Below are positions 8,507 to 18,326 of a stretch of DNA of 38,067 bases, piece after piece. The stretch is from positions 90,639 through 128,705 of the forward strand of contig CABXUS010000001.1 in NCBI GenBank assembly GCA_902515405.1, read 5' to 3'. The stretch is from an uncultured Bacteroidota bacterium (lineage in GTDB: Bacteria > Bacteroidota > Bacteroidia > Flavobacteriales > Flavobacteriaceae). The notes beneath the pieces are model-generated. The model saw only the letters and a list, made by a program, of their open reading frames with translations. It made no database searches and was not told the DNA's origin. The translations under genes and the position numbers were made by a program. Each line of letters starts with the position of its first letter. Position 1 is the first letter of the stretch.

Positions 8507-9985
8507 TTATTTAGTATCCCACCATAACTTAGTGTCTTGGTTGTCTGCACCTTGTGCAGCAACAGCAGCATTATAATTATCAGCATTGTTACTAGCAGTA
8601 TTAGCTCCATAGCCATATCTTGCTGGTATTCCGTTGCCTGTTATAGCATCTGTAGCCGGTGTAAGTGCTGGATAATCAAGTCTTCTTTGCTCAGCCCACG
8701 CTTCAAAACCTTGTAGGTATAAAGCTATCCACTTTTCATTTCCAATGGTTTCCATTGTAGCTGATGCAGCCGCCGAAACATAAGTTGCAGCATCTGCAGC
8801 ACTTACACCCCATTGACTCATTGAAGCATTAATTCCAAGTTCATACCATGTTTGAGCATCCCCAGGAAGTTGATAACCTCTCGACGTAGCCTCAGCCATA
8901 TTGAAACAAACTTGTGCGTAAGTAAAAAACATTCCACCTGCACTTGTTCCATCGTAAATAACACTATCTGTGATAAATGAAACAGCAGTCTGTAATATCC
9001 CTGGCGTATCATATCCATATGGCATTCCAGCATAAGTTAATCCGTCAACATCATGATAAACCACTGAAGGTCCGTCTGCTGGATCTCTGTTTTCATAATT
9101 AGGATTTTTTACGGCAACTGGCTCAAAAAATTTATGAACTCTAGGATCAGCGTGAGCAACCATGTGATTTAATAATATATCACTAGAAGCATAATCTTCT
9201 CTAGTTTCGAACCTATCTTGCCATGGATTATCATTGTCATCAGCAACAAGATATGGATAATGCATATTATCAGAGTTAGCAGTTATTACACCTGCATTCC
9301 ATGCAGCTTCAAAAGCTGTTCTTGAAAGACCTGGAGCAATATCAGCAATTCTAAGTGCCATTGTCATTTTTACCATATTACCAAATTGTCTCCATTTTGA
9401 AGCACTTCCATTAAACATAAAGTCTCCTGAAAGACCACCACCATCTAACAATGCCATTCCTGCATCAAGATCTGCAAATGCCTGATTGTATATAGCTTCC
9501 ATACTATCAAACTTTGGTGTTAAATTATCAACTCCTTGGTTTGCTTCACTGAAAGGAATCATTCCCCAGTGGTCAGCCATAAATGTAATTACATATGATC
9601 TTAAAATATGTGCAACACCAATCTGCATACCTGATGAACCAGCAGAAGCAAACTTAGCTGGATCTCCGCTAACCAAATTGATAATAGCATTTAAATCCAT
9701 TAATGATCCTGTGTAGTAACCATCAAAGTTCCATTGTACATTTTCATATCTTGAATCTTCAGTATATGTTACTTCAGATACGTGTTGAGCTAGTAATGTA
9801 TTATTAACACCACTAACCATTCCAGTTGTATTTCTTAGAACATTAGTTAACATTGCACCAGTATTAGGCGTTGAAACTGCATTTGGATTTACATTTTCAT
9901 CACCAAATTCAAAGTTTTCACACGAAATAAATAACAGTGCAAAGGTTAAATAATACCCTACGAATTTTTTAAATTGTTTTTTCAT
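8507..9985 (-). CDS. SusD/RagB-family nutrient-binding outer-membrane lipoprotein
   Basis: SusD-like lipoproteins form the lid of a SusC channel at the cell surface and capture glycans or peptides. The 492 residues begin with a lipoprotein signal peptide (LLFISC, lipidated C22) followed at once by acidic residues (ENFEFGDE), which resembles the Bacteroidetes signal for surface display. The helical body has the SusD-like_2 type layout, including VAHILRSYVITFMADHWG near 126-143 and the C-terminal KLWWDTK. It lies 17 bases downstream of the partner susC-like gene. The sequence is Ala/Asn/Gly/Asp-rich and lysine-poor compared with its neighbours, as expected of a surface protein. No enzyme or regulator is nearby, so the substrate cannot be named. 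Confidence 0.95.
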   Translation of the reverse strand: MKKQFKKFVGYYLTFALLFISCENFEFGDENVNPNAVSTPNTGAMLTNVLRNTTGMVSGVNNTLLAQHVSEVTYTEDSRYENVQWNFDGYYTGSLMDLNAIINLVSGDPAKFASAGSSGMQIGVAHILRSYVITFMADHWGMIPFSEANQGVDNLTPKFDSMEAIYNQAFADLDAGMALLDGGGLSGDFMFNGSASKWRQFGNMVKMTMALRIADIAPGLSRTAFEAAWNAGVITANSDNMHYPYLVADDNDNPWQDRFETREDYASSDILLNHMVAHADPRVHKFFEPVAVKNPNYENRDPADGPSVVYHDVDGLTYAGMPYGYDTPGILQTAVSFITDSVIYDGTSAGGMFFTYAQVCFNMAEATSRGYQLPGDAQTWYELGINASMSQWGVSAADAATYVSAAASATMETIGNEKWIALYLQGFEAWAEQRRLDYPALTPATDAITGNGIPARYGYGANTASNNADNYNAAVAAQGADNQDTKLWWDTK

Positions 9986-10002
9986 AACTATTTAGTATTT
10001 TA

Positions 10003-13000
10003 TTAAAATTGTAGTGAAACATTTAATCCAACAGATCTAGTCGATGGCATTTGACCACCTTCAGATGCATATCTGCTTCCAGACCAGTTCGATCCCATTT
10101 CACTTGGGTCAAGTCCACCATCCCACTGACTGTTTTCATACAGTAAAGCAAGATTAGTTCCAATTAGCGCAATGTTTACTGAGCTAAAAGGAGTGTTTTG
10201 AATTGCATCAGGACTCAATGAGTACCCTAGTCTAACTTGTCTTAACTTTACAAAAGATGCATCTACTAACCATAAATCATCTCTTGTCCAGTTACCCCAA
10301 GCCCATGAGTTAGGATCAATGTAGAAATCAGCAGGACTTCCATCTTGATAAACTCCAACCTGGTGAATACCACCACCTGCAGAAACAGGGTCTCTTTTTG
10401 GATTTCCGATATCATTTAGACCAGCAGTCCAAGCATGCATACCAGCTGCGACAGAAAACATATCTGTTACAGAGTGATATAATCCTCCATCTTGCCAGTC
10501 AATACCTATAGATAAATCCCAGTTTTTATACTGCATTGATGATGTAATACCACCTGTAGCATCTGGCATAATGTTACCATGAATTTGATTATTTTCATAT
10601 GCCATAGTTCCATTAGATAAATAAACTTGATTTCCATTCTCATCCTGAACACTTCTTCTACCTATAAGGATACCCCATTCTTCACCAACAATCTCTTGAA
10701 GATCCATACTAGACCAAGCCAACCATGAATTTAGAATAACTCTATCAATTCCTGGGTATATAAAATCAACAGTTTTTGTTAATGTAGCAACATTTGCTGA
10801 TAAATCCCATCTAAAATCATCAGTTAAAATAGGTGTACCTGAAATTGCTAACTCAATACCATCTGAAGATGTAATTTTAGAGTTAACTGATAGACCTGAA
10901 TATCCTGATGATGCAGGAGCAGTAACAGAAACAGGAAGATTAGTATCTTCTCTATCAAAATAAGTAAAGTCTATACCTAATCTATTTTCTAAAAACTTCA
11001 ATTCTAAACCAAATTCAGTTTCAGTTCTCATTCCTCCAGTTAAGTTAGGGTTAGCTAAAGTATTTGGAACAGCCATTGTAGGTAATGATCCATAAGATCC
11101 TCCAGTTGAATATGTTTGGTTTGTTGCATAGGCTCCAGGGAAAATAGGAGATTCTGCATAACCAGCTCTCAATTTACCAAATGTTAAGGCAGGTGAGTCT
11201 ATCAAATCACCGAATATGAAACTACCAGTTATTTGATATGTTTCAATTCTATTATTCTCAGGATTAGCTGTAGAACCCCAGTCAAATCTGTAAGAACCAT
11301 CAACAAACAGTAAATCTTTATATCCAAGTGATACGTTAGAAAATGCTGAAATATACTTTGTATTTGTTCTAGAAGTACTATAACTAGGTTTATCTGTAGA
11401 ATTTGATACAACATAAAAATCAGGTATTTGTAAACCACCGACAGTGCCAGCGCTTGTACTTACCCATTTATTTTGGTCAGCTGTGTAACCAACTATTGCT
11501 GTTAAATCAAGATCATCTGTAATATCAACAGCATAATTTAATTTAGCTAGTAACTGGTTAAAACTTTGATTGTATGATCCTTCAGAATAACTTGGTGTTG
11601 TGGCAAGTGTATTTACACCAACATAACCTCTACTCCAGCTGTGTCTAGTGTAAGCTCTTCTTTTAAACTCAACATTACCTGTTAAACCTTCAGCAAGATC
11701 AATATTAATTCCAAAATTTCCAGAATAAGTGCTATTCTCATTTTGGTTAGTATTCCACTCTTGCTCGTAGTGAGGAGCGTCCCAGTACTGAGGTCTAGCA
11801 TTTCTTGCAGATCTTCTATTCCATGTGTAAAAAACACCATTATAATAATAGTTGTTTTCTAATCTATCCATGTCAAGCTGTCTTTGCCACCATTGACTAA
11901 AGTTTGATGCCAAACTTCCATATCCAGAGGCAGCATAGTTGTCAGTTTGTTGTAATCTAGCATTTAAACTTGAGTACACAGAAACATTTTCACTAAGTTT
12001 CATTTCACCATTAATATTTAAGTCATAAACATCTCTTTGAGCATTTGGAACAACTGCAGCATTTTGTGATGCTCTAGCTGAAGCTCTAAAGCTGTAATCT
12101 TCACCACCTTTGGCAAAAGATAAACTTGTAGTGCTTTTAATTCCAGTTTCAAAGAAATTTTTAACATTGTTAGGATTTGGACTCCATGGTCTTAAAGTAC
12201 CGAAATCTGGGTGACCAGGTATCCAGCTATCCCAATGTCTAACTAATGTTCCATCCATTTTAGGACCCCATGATTCATCTGCAGCATAGTAAGGAACTAT
12301 ATGTCCGTTAAAAGCAGCAAATGATGCTGGATCAGTAGCAGGATTGTAAGTGAAAGTATCCCATGATTGGTAGTATCCACCACCATATTCATTTTGATAA
12401 TTAGGAAGTCTGCTGACCTCACTAACTACAGTATTGTGATCAACTGAGATATATGTTTCACCTTTTTTTGCCTTTTTAGTAGTTATCACAACAACACCAC
12501 TCTTAGCGTCATAACCATAAAGAGCGGTTGCAGCTGCACCTTTAAGAACAGTAATATTATCAATAATATCAGTATTAATATCAGTTGCTGTCATAGGAAT
12601 GCCATCAACAATATATCTAACATCTTGTTCACCTCTAAGTCTTATAGAGGAGGGCTCGAAAGTTGAACTAGTTCCTGAAATTACCTGAACACCAGCAACT
12701 TTACCTGCAAGAGCAGTTCTAAAATCAGTTTCTTTAGTTTTAGTTAAGGCATCACCTGAAACACTTTGTTGAGCAAATCCTAATGATTTTGCAGCTCTTG
12801 TAATACCAAGGGCTGTAACAACAACTTCTTCAAGTGTATTGTCCGGTGATAAGCTAAAGTCAACATTTGACGATGCTCCAACAGTTGCAGTTCCAGTAGC
12901 GTATCCAACGAAGCTAACAACTAATACATCACCCTCTGAAGCTGAAATAGAATAATTTCCATCAAAATCAGTTGTAACACCATTAGAAGTACCTTCAACG

Positions 13001-13131
13001 ATTACAGTTGCCCCTGGAAGAGGAACTGAAGAATCATCTGTAACAGTACCAGAAACTGTTTTTTGAGCAAAGCTTAATTGAAATGCCATTAAAAATGACA
13101 TAAACAATGCTTTAAAAAATAGTTTTTTCAT
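10003..13131 (-). CDS. SusC/RagA-family TonB-dependent outer-membrane transporter
   Basis: SusC-like proteins are 22-strand TonB-dependent channels importing the substrate captured by their SusD partner. From the ATG at 13131 the product is 1042 residues: signal peptide 1-22 (cleaved at SFA-Q), a carboxypeptidase-D-regulatory-like domain about 24-95 (VSGTVTDDSSVPLPGATV), a TonB-box-like LEEVVVTALG at 100-109, the plug with GVQVISG and VRYIVDGIP, the family signature DAKSGVVVITTKK at 208-220, then the barrel ending VGLNVSLQF with the terminal Phe used by the BAM machinery. An earlier in-frame TTG at 13158 lies inside the promoter -7 box and is rejected. The pair has its own promoter and terminator. 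Substrate unknown; RagA-like peptide import is an alternative to glycans. Confidence 0.96.
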   Translation of the reverse strand: MKKLFFKALFMSFLMAFQLSFAQKTVSGTVTDDSSVPLPGATVIVEGTSNGVTTDFDGNYSISASEGDVLVVSFVGYATGTATVGASSNVDFSLSPDNTLEEVVVTALGITRAAKSLGFAQQSVSGDALTKTKETDFRTALAGKVAGVQVISGTSSTFEPSSIRLRGEQDVRYIVDGIPMTATDINTDIIDNITVLKGAAATALYGYDAKSGVVVITTKKAKKGETYISVDHNTVVSEVSRLPNYQNEYGGGYYQSWDTFTYNPATDPASFAAFNGHIVPYYAADESWGPKMDGTLVRHWDSWIPGHPDFGTLRPWSPNPNNVKNFFETGIKSTTSLSFAKGGEDYSFRASARASQNAAVVPNAQRDVYDLNINGEMKLSENVSVYSSLNARLQQTDNYAASGYGSLASNFSQWWQRQLDMDRLENNYYYNGVFYTWNRRSARNARPQYWDAPHYEQEWNTNQNENSTYSGNFGINIDLAEGLTGNVEFKRRAYTRHSWSRGYVGVNTLATTPSYSEGSYNQSFNQLLAKLNYAVDITDDLDLTAIVGYTADQNKWVSTSAGTVGGLQIPDFYVVSNSTDKPSYSTSRTNTKYISAFSNVSLGYKDLLFVDGSYRFDWGSTANPENNRIETYQITGSFIFGDLIDSPALTFGKLRAGYAESPIFPGAYATNQTYSTGGSYGSLPTMAVPNTLANPNLTGGMRTETEFGLELKFLENRLGIDFTYFDREDTNLPVSVTAPASSGYSGLSVNSKITSSDGIELAISGTPILTDDFRWDLSANVATLTKTVDFIYPGIDRVILNSWLAWSSMDLQEIVGEEWGILIGRRSVQDENGNQVYLSNGTMAYENNQIHGNIMPDATGGITSSMQYKNWDLSIGIDWQDGGLYHSVTDMFSVAAGMHAWTAGLNDIGNPKRDPVSAGGGIHQVGVYQDGSPADFYIDPNSWAWGNWTRDDLWLVDASFVKLRQVRLGYSLSPDAIQNTPFSSVNIALIGTNLALLYENSQWDGGLDPSEMGSNWSGSRYASEGGQMPSTRSVGLNVSLQF

Positions 13132-13155
13132 AATATTTAATAATTTTGTAATATA

Positions 13156-13186
13156 CAAATATGTTAATAAATTGTTAACGACACAA
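13156..13186 (-). promoter_or_regulatory. Promoter of the susC-susD operon
   Basis: On the minus strand a TTG (complement 13184-13186) is followed after 20 bases by CATATTTG (complement 13156-13163). This matches the Bacteroidetes -33/-7 pattern TTTG-N19-21-TAnnTTTG except for the first base of the -7 box. The predicted start would give a leader of about 20 bases before the ATG at 13131. Confidence 0.65.
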
Positions 13187-13371
13187 GAAAAAGTATAAAA
13201 AAGAGCATTTTTATTAGAGGTACAAAAATTCTATTATTTTATTAAATTATCCATAATTTTAAGTATTATTTATTAAGAATTCCTTAAACGTAACAAAATT
13301 AACTCAATACATTATATATATATACACTGCATAGTATAAATTAATATTTATTGGTTTTTTTTTTCCATTGG

Positions 13372-13402
13372 TTTGAATAGTTGTAAAATTATTATACATT
13401 TG
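13372..13402 (+). promoter_or_regulatory. Promoter of the ribosomal-protein operon
   Basis: TTTG at 13372-13375 and TACATTTG at 13395-13402 are separated by 19 bases, a full match to the Bacteroidetes primary-sigma consensus. The box runs into GCAGCC, common after strong flavobacterial promoters. A ten-T tract (13355-13364) ends seven bases upstream of the -33 element and may act as an UP-like element. This is the only strong promoter I see for the next 16.6 kb. Confidence 0.85.
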
Positions 13403-13405
13403 CAG

Positions 13406-13419
13406 CCCTTTTAAGAGGG
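13406..13419 (+). promoter_or_regulatory. Small hairpin in the rpsL leader
   Basis: CCCTTTTAAGAGGG can fold with CCCTT pairing to GAGGG (one T-G pair) around a TTAA loop, right at the expected 5' end of the transcript. It includes the purine run AGAGGG, the closest thing to a Shine-Dalgarno before rpsL, although 13 bases from the ATG. Its role is unproven. Confidence 0.4.
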
Positions 13420-13432
13420 AAAATTTAAAAAT

Positions 13433-13813
13433 ATGCCAACTATATCGCAATTAGTTAGAAAGGGGAGAAAAAAAATTAATAAGAAAAGCAAATCTGCTTC
13501 ACTTGTAGGATGTCCACAAAAAAGAGGTGTTTGCACTAGAGTCTATACAACTACCCCAAAAAAACCAAATTCTGCTATGAGAAAAGTAGCTAGAGTAAGA
13601 TTAACTAATGGTATTGAAGTTAATGCATACATTCCTGGTGAAGGTCACAATCTACAAGAACACTCTATAGTTTTAGTAAGAGGGGGTCGTGTTAAAGATT
13701 TACCTGGTGTGCGTTATCATATTGTGAGAGGAGCACTTGATACTGCTGGAGTTGAAGGAAGATTACAGAGAAGATCAAAGTATGGTGCAAAAAAAGCAAA
13801 GGCTAAAAAGTGA
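13433..13813 (+). CDS. rpsL: 30S ribosomal protein S12
   Basis: S12 sits at the decoding centre of the 30S subunit. The 126 residues carry the universal [10 protein letters not shown] segment (K43, K44) and [13 protein letters not shown] (K88, D89). The lysines at the positions where streptomycin-resistance substitutions occur are the wild-type ones. It is the first gene of the 32-gene operon, 31 bases after the promoter -7 box. It ends in TGA, and a 36-base spacer, the longest inside the operon, precedes rpsG. Confidence 0.99.
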   Translation: MPTISQLVRKGRKKINKKSKSASLVGCPQKRGVCTRVYTTTPKKPNSAMRKVARVRLTNGIEVNAYIPGEGHNLQEHSIVLVRGGRVKDLPGVRYHIVRGALDTAGVEGRLQRRSKYGAKKAKAKK

Positions 13814-13814
13814 T

Positions 13815-13832
13815 GTTCAATTTAAAATGAAC
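13815..13832 (+). promoter_or_regulatory. Small inverted repeat in the rpsL-rpsG spacer
   Basis: GTTCA (13815-13819) pairs with TGAAC (13828-13832) around an AT-rich loop. This lies in the 36-base rpsL-rpsG gap, the place where E. coli S7 binds its own mRNA. The resemblance is positional only. Confidence 0.3.
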
Positions 13833-13849
13833 CGCTCAATTAAAATAAA

Positions 13850-14326
13850 ATGAGAAAAAGAAAAGCAAAAAAACGTCCTCTAATCCCAGATCCAAAATTT
13901 AATGACAAACTTGTTTCAAGATTTGTAAATATGTTGATGTTAGATGGAAAAAAGTCTATTTCACTCAAAATTTTTTATAATGCCCTTGATATTGTGGAAA
14001 GCAAAAAGCAAGATTCTGATAAATCTTCATTGGAAATTTGGAAAGAAGGCTTATCAAATGTAATGCCTCAAGTAGAAGTTAGAAGTAGAAGAGTTGGAGG
14101 CGCTACATTTCAAATCCCTATGCAAATAAGGGCAGATAGAAAGATTTCTCTTGGGATGAAATGGTTAATAAGTTTCGCAAGAAAGAGAAACGAAAAATCA
14201 ATGGCTCAAAAATTAGCTTCGGAAATTCTTGCCGCCCAAAAAGAGGAGGGAGCTGCAGTTAAAAAGAGAACTGATACTCATAAAATGGCTGAGGCAAACA
14301 AAGCATTTTCTCACTTTAGATTCTAA
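13850..14326 (+). CDS. rpsG: 30S ribosomal protein S7
   Basis: S7 nucleates assembly of the 30S head and contacts the E-site tRNA. The 158-residue length and the conserved segments [17 protein letters not shown] at the N-terminus, [32 protein letters not shown] near 71-91 and [15 protein letters not shown] at the end are typical. It lies between rpsL and fusA as in the classical str operon; fusA begins three bases after its stop. Confidence 0.99.
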   Translation: MRKRKAKKRPLIPDPKFNDKLVSRFVNMLMLDGKKSISLKIFYNALDIVESKKQDSDKSSLEIWKEGLSNVMPQVEVRSRRVGGATFQIPMQIRADRKISLGMKWLISFARKRNEKSMAQKLASEILAAQKEEGAAVKKRTDTHKMAEANKAFSHFRF

Positions 14327-14329
14327 ATA

Positions 14330-16456
14330 ATGGCTAGAGACTTAAAATACACGAGGAATATTGGAATTGCTGCGCACATTGACGCCGGTAAAACTACTAC
14401 TACTGAAAGAATTTTATATTATACTGGAGTTAGTCATAAAATTGGTGAGGTTCACGATGGAGCTGCTACTATGGATTGGATGGAGCAAGAACAAGAAAGA
14501 GGAATTACAATTACTTCAGCAGCAACAACATGTACGTGGAATTTTCCAACAAATCAAGGCAAAAAAGTTGAAGTATCAAAGCCATATCATTTTAATATAA
14601 TTGATACTCCTGGTCACGTCGACTTTACTGTTGAAGTTAATAGATCTTTAAGAGTGTTAGATGGTCTAGTTTTTTTATTTAGTGCTGTTGATGGTGTAGA
14701 ACCACAATCTGAAACAAATTGGAGACTTGCAGATAATTATAAAGTTCCTCGAATGGGCTTTGTTAACAAAATGGACAGACAAGGTTCTGATTTTCTTAAA
14801 GTTTGTAACCAGATAAAAACTATGCTAAAATCAAACGCAGTTCCTATTGTTTTACCAATCGGAAATGAAGAAGACTTTAAAGGTATTGTAGATTTAGTTA
14901 AGAATCGAGGAATTGTTTGGCACGAGGAAAATAAAGGATCAACTTTCGATGTTGTTGATATACCTGAAGAAATGAAAGAAGAAGTTGAAAAATATAGGGC
15001 TAATCTAATAGAAGCTGTTGCTGAATATGATGATAACCTATTAGAAAAATTCTTTGAAGATCCTGAATCAATTTCAGAAGATGAAATTCACGAAGCATTA
15101 AGAAAGGCAGCTCAGGATATGAGCATTATTCCAATGGTTTGTGGATCTGCATTTAAAAACAAAGGAGTACAATTTCTTTTAGATTGTGTATGTAGATATT
15201 TACCATCACCTATCGACAAAGAAGCTATTGTTGGTACTGACCCAGATAATGATAGTGAAATTTTAAGAAAGCCGTCTGTTTCAGAACCTTTCTCTGCTTT
15301 AGCCTTCAAAATAGCAACTGACCCTTATGTAGGTAGATTAGCATTTTTTAGAGTATACTCTGGAAGACTTGATGCAGGATCATATGTATTTAATAACAGA
15401 TCAGAATCAAAAGAAAGAATCTCTAGAATATATCAAATGCATGCTGACAAACAAAATGCTATAGATTTTATCGAAGCTGGTGATATTGGCGCTGCGGTGG
15501 GCTTTAAGGATATCAAAACAGGAGATACTTTAAGTTCAGAGAAACATCCAATTATTCTAGAAAGCATGATTTTTCCAGATCCTGTTATTGGTATTGCTGT
15601 TGAACCTAAAACTAAGGCTGATGTAGATAAACTAGGTATTGCATTGTCAAAACTAGCAGAGGAAGATCCAACATTTCAAGTCAGAACTGATGAAGCGTCA
15701 GGTCAAACAATTATTTCTGGAATGGGTGAATTACACCTTGATATCCTTGTTGACAGATTAAGAAGAGAATTTAAGGTAGAAGTTAATCAAGGTAAACCTC
15801 AGGTGGAATATAAAGAAGCAATTACTGCTTTAGCTCAACACCGAGAGGTTTATAAAAAACAAACAGGTGGTAGAGGAAAATTTGCAGATATTGTATTTAC
15901 TATGGAGCCAGGTGAGGAAGAAAAAGAGGGTTTAGAATTTATTAATAAGATAAAGGGTGGTAATATTCCTAAAGAATATATTCCATCTGTCGAAAAAGGT
16001 TTTAAAGATGCTATGAAAAATGGTCCCCTTGCTGGATTTGAAATTGATTCTCTTAAAGTGACATTAACAGATGGGTCATTTCACCCTGTTGATTCAGATT
16101 CTCTTTCATTTGAATTGGCTGCCAAATTAGGTTTTAAAGAAGCTGCAAGGTTAGCTAAATCTGTTATTATGGAGCCAATGATGAAGCTTGAAGCTCTTAC
16201 ACCGGAAGAAAATATGGGCGATATTGTGGGGGATTTGAATAGAAGAAGAGGTCAAGTTAATAACATGGATGATAGAGCAGGATCTAAAGTAGTGAAAGCT
16301 ATAGTTCCTTTATCAGAAATGTTTGGATATGTTACAGCTTTAAGAACTCTAAGTTCCGGAAGAGCTACATCTACAATGGAGTTTTCGCACTATGCTGAAA
16401 CGCCAAGAAATATTTCAGATGAAGTAATAGAATCAATTAAAGGAGTTAATCAATAA
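14330..16456 (+). CDS. fusA: Elongation factor G
   Basis: EF-G drives ribosomal translocation and, with RRF, ribosome recycling. The 708 residues show the complete GTPase domain: P-loop AHIDAGKT at 15-22, RGITITSA (switch region), [13 protein letters not shown] and GSAF. Domains II-V follow, including [14 protein letters not shown] and [12 protein letters not shown]. It follows rpsG as in the str operon, but tuf, which usually follows fusA in many bacteria, is absent; rpsJ comes five bases later, so the str and S10 operons are fused here. Confidence 0.99.
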   Translation: MARDLKYTRNIGIAAHIDAGKTTTTERILYYTGVSHKIGEVHDGAATMDWMEQEQERGITITSAATTCTWNFPTNQGKKVEVSKPYHFNIIDTPGHVDFTVEVNRSLRVLDGLVFLFSAVDGVEPQSETNWRLADNYKVPRMGFVNKMDRQGSDFLKVCNQIKTMLKSNAVPIVLPIGNEEDFKGIVDLVKNRGIVWHEENKGSTFDVVDIPEEMKEEVEKYRANLIEAVAEYDDNLLEKFFEDPESISEDEIHEALRKAAQDMSIIPMVCGSAFKNKGVQFLLDCVCRYLPSPIDKEAIVGTDPDNDSEILRKPSVSEPFSALAFKIATDPYVGRLAFFRVYSGRLDAGSYVFNNRSESKERISRIYQMHADKQNAIDFIEAGDIGAAVGFKDIKTGDTLSSEKHPIILESMIFPDPVIGIAVEPKTKADVDKLGIALSKLAEEDPTFQVRTDEASGQTIISGMGELHLDILVDRLRREFKVEVNQGKPQVEYKEAITALAQHREVYKKQTGGRGKFADIVFTMEPGEEEKEGLEFINKIKGGNIPKEYIPSVEKGFKDAMKNGPLAGFEIDSLKVTLTDGSFHPVDSDSLSFELAAKLGFKEAARLAKSVIMEPMMKLEALTPEENMGDIVGDLNRRRGQVNNMDDRAGSKVVKAIVPLSEMFGYVTALRTLSSGRATSTMEFSHYAETPRNISDEVIESIKGVNQ

Positions 16457-16461
16457 TAATT

Positions 16462-16767
16462 ATGAGTCAGAAAATTAGAATAAAACTAAAATCTTATGAC
16501 TTTAACCTGGTTGATAAATCAGCTGAGAAGATTGTAAAAACTGTTAAAACAACTGGTGCAATTGTTACTGGTCCAATTCCTCTTCCAACTAAGAAGAAAA
16601 TATTTACAGTATTAAAATCTCCTCATGTAAATAAAAAAGCTCGTGAACAATTCCAGTTATCATCATATAAAAGATTACTGGATATATATAGTTCATCATC
16701 AAAAACAATTGATGCACTTATGAAACTGGAATTACCCAGTGGAGTTGAAGTTGAGATTAAAGTATAA
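16462..16767 (+). CDS. rpsJ: 30S ribosomal protein S10
   Basis: S10 (NusE) is a 30S head protein and, with NusB, part of antitermination complexes. The 101 residues contain [49 protein letters not shown] and the C-terminal [11 protein letters not shown]. It starts the classical S10 gene order directly after fusA, with no separate promoter visible in the five-base gap. Confidence 0.99.
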   Translation: MSQKIRIKLKSYDFNLVDKSAEKIVKTVKTTGAIVTGPIPLPTKKKIFTVLKSPHVNKKAREQFQLSSYKRLLDIYSSSSKTIDALMKLELPSGVEVEIKV

Positions 16768-16778
16768 AGAATAATAAT

Positions 16779-17396
16779 ATGTCTGGAATAATTGGAAAAA
16801 AAATTGGAATGACTAGCCTCTATGATAATGAGGGTAAAAATTTAGCCTGTACTATTATTCAGGCTGGCCCATGTATTGTAGCTCAGGTTAAAAATGAAGA
16901 AAAAGATGGATATAAATCTGTCCAGTTAGGTTTTCTTGATAAAAAAGAAAATAAATTTAACAAGGCTGAAAATGGACACTTTAAAAAAGCAAAAAAAGAT
17001 CCTAAAAGAAAACTTGTTGAGTTTAAAGATTTTGAGAATGAACTAAACATTGGTGATGTAGTTAATGTAGACCACTTTGTTGAAGGTGAGTATGTTGATG
17101 TTTCAGGTATTTCAAAAGGAAAAGGTTTTCAGGGTGTAGTCAAAAGACATGGATTTGCTGGAGTTGGTCAGGCAACTCATGGTCAGCACAACAGATTAAG
17201 AGCACCTGGTTCAATTGGTGCTGCATCTTATCCCGCAAGAGTATTCAAAGGTATGAGAATGGCTGGTCAAACTGGAAATTCTAAAGTAACTGTTCAAAAT
17301 TTAAAAGTATTAAAAGTTGTTCCTGAAAAAAACTTGTTAGTATTAAAAGGAGCAATCCCTGGTCATAAAAACTCATTGATTGTAATAAGAAAGTAA
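16779..17396 (+). CDS. rplC: 50S ribosomal protein L3
   Basis: L3 is a primary 23S rRNA-binding protein near the peptidyl-transferase centre. The 205 residues begin [14 protein letters not shown] and contain the central extension [23 protein letters not shown] and the loop segment [14 protein letters not shown]. The stop overlaps the next start by one base (TAATG), so rplD is translationally coupled. Confidence 0.99.
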   Translation: MSGIIGKKIGMTSLYDNEGKNLACTIIQAGPCIVAQVKNEEKDGYKSVQLGFLDKKENKFNKAENGHFKKAKKDPKRKLVEFKDFENELNIGDVVNVDHFVEGEYVDVSGISKGKGFQGVVKRHGFAGVGQATHGQHNRLRAPGSIGAASYPARVFKGMRMAGQTGNSKVTVQNLKVLKVVPEKNLLVLKGAIPGHKNSLIVIRK

Positions 17397-18022
17397 TGAA
17401 AGTACCCGTTTTAAATATAAAAGGCAAAACAACTGGAAGAGAAATTGAGCTTTCAAAAAATATTTTTGGAATTGATCCAAATGAACATGCTGTATATCTT
17501 GATGTAAAACAGTTTCTTGCAAATCAAAGACAGGGTAATGCAAAAACAAAAGAAAGAAGTGAAATTAAGGGTAGCACGAGAAAAATTAAGAAACAAAAGG
17601 GTACTGGAACTGCAAGGGCAGGAAGCATCAAAAATCCATTGTTTAGAGGTGGAGGAACTGTTTTTGGACCAAGAACAAGAGATTACGGAATAAAACTTAA
17701 TAAAAATGTAAAAAGATTAGCTAGAAAATCTGCATTATCAATGAAGTTAAAAGCTAAGTCTATCTCTGTTATTGAAAGTTTAAAATTTAAAAATCCAAAA
17801 ACTAAGTCTTTTGTTGATGTTTTATCTGCAATTGGACTGAATACTAAAAAAACCTTATTCGTAACTAATGGACTTAATAAAAATGTATATTTGTCCGCTC
17901 GAAATTTAAATAAATCAGAGGTGATTACTGATTCAGAAATTTCAACATATAAAATAATGAATGCTCAGCATTTAGTTATTGAAGAAAATGTAATTGAAAA
18001 GATTGAATCAAATTTAGGATAG
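17396..18022 (+). CDS. rplD: 50S ribosomal protein L4
   Basis: L4 lines the nascent-peptide tunnel; in E. coli it also represses its own operon. The 208 residues include the tunnel-loop segment KKQKGTGTARAGSIKNPLFRGGGTVFGP (about 69-96). The start shares a base with the rplC stop. No E. coli-like S10 leader is present upstream of rpsJ here, so the E. coli L4 feedback mechanism is not evident from sequence. Confidence 0.99.
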   Translation: MKVPVLNIKGKTTGREIELSKNIFGIDPNEHAVYLDVKQFLANQRQGNAKTKERSEIKGSTRKIKKQKGTGTARAGSIKNPLFRGGGTVFGPRTRDYGIKLNKNVKRLARKSALSMKLKAKSISVIESLKFKNPKTKSFVDVLSAIGLNTKKTLFVTNGLNKNVYLSARNLNKSEVITDSEISTYKIMNAQHLVIEENVIEKIESNLG

Positions 18023-18026
18023 TAAA

Positions 18027-18317
18027 ATGGAAATTATTTTAAAACCAATTATTACAGAAAAAGCTACAAATGATAGTGAACTTAGAAATCGCTACACTTT
18101 TGTTGTAAGTAGGTTTGTTAATAAAATTCAAATTAAAAAAGCTATTCAGGAAAAATACAGTGTAACTGTTGAAAAAGTTAGGACTCAAATATATGGTCCT
18201 GAAAGAAGTACTAAATACACTAAGAAAGGTATTCAGAATACTAAGTCAAAGATTATAAAGAAAGCTATAGTTCAGCTTGCTGAAGGAGATACAATTGATT
18301 TTTACAGTAACCTATAA
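18027..18317 (+). CDS. rplW: 50S ribosomal protein L23
   Basis: L23 forms the docking site for SRP and trigger factor at the tunnel exit. The 96 residues begin EIILKPIITEKATNDSE and contain the family segment FVVSRFVNKIQIKKAIQEKY. Four bases separate it from rplD and nine from rplB. Confidence 0.98.
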   Translation: MEIILKPIITEKATNDSELRNRYTFVVSRFVNKIQIKKAIQEKYSVTVEKVRTQIYGPERSTKYTKKGIQNTKSKIIKKAIVQLAEGDTIDFYSNL

Positions 18318-18326
18318 ATATTTGAT

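Larger units (their letters stand above)
13132..13432. other. Divergent intergenic region between susC and rpsL
   Basis: This 301-bp gap holds the two back-to-back promoters described separately. Between them the DNA is extremely AT-rich, with two small inverted repeats: TTAAG/CTTAA at 13273-13287 and TATAC/GTATA at 13321-13338. A ten-T tract occupies 13355-13364. I see no ORF, tRNA or other RNA gene. Confidence 0.6.

Noticed and set aside
13132-13158. Upstream TTG start for the SusC-like gene
   Set aside because: It lies within the -7 promoter box and would bury the signal peptide behind nine extra residues; the ATG at 13131 fits.
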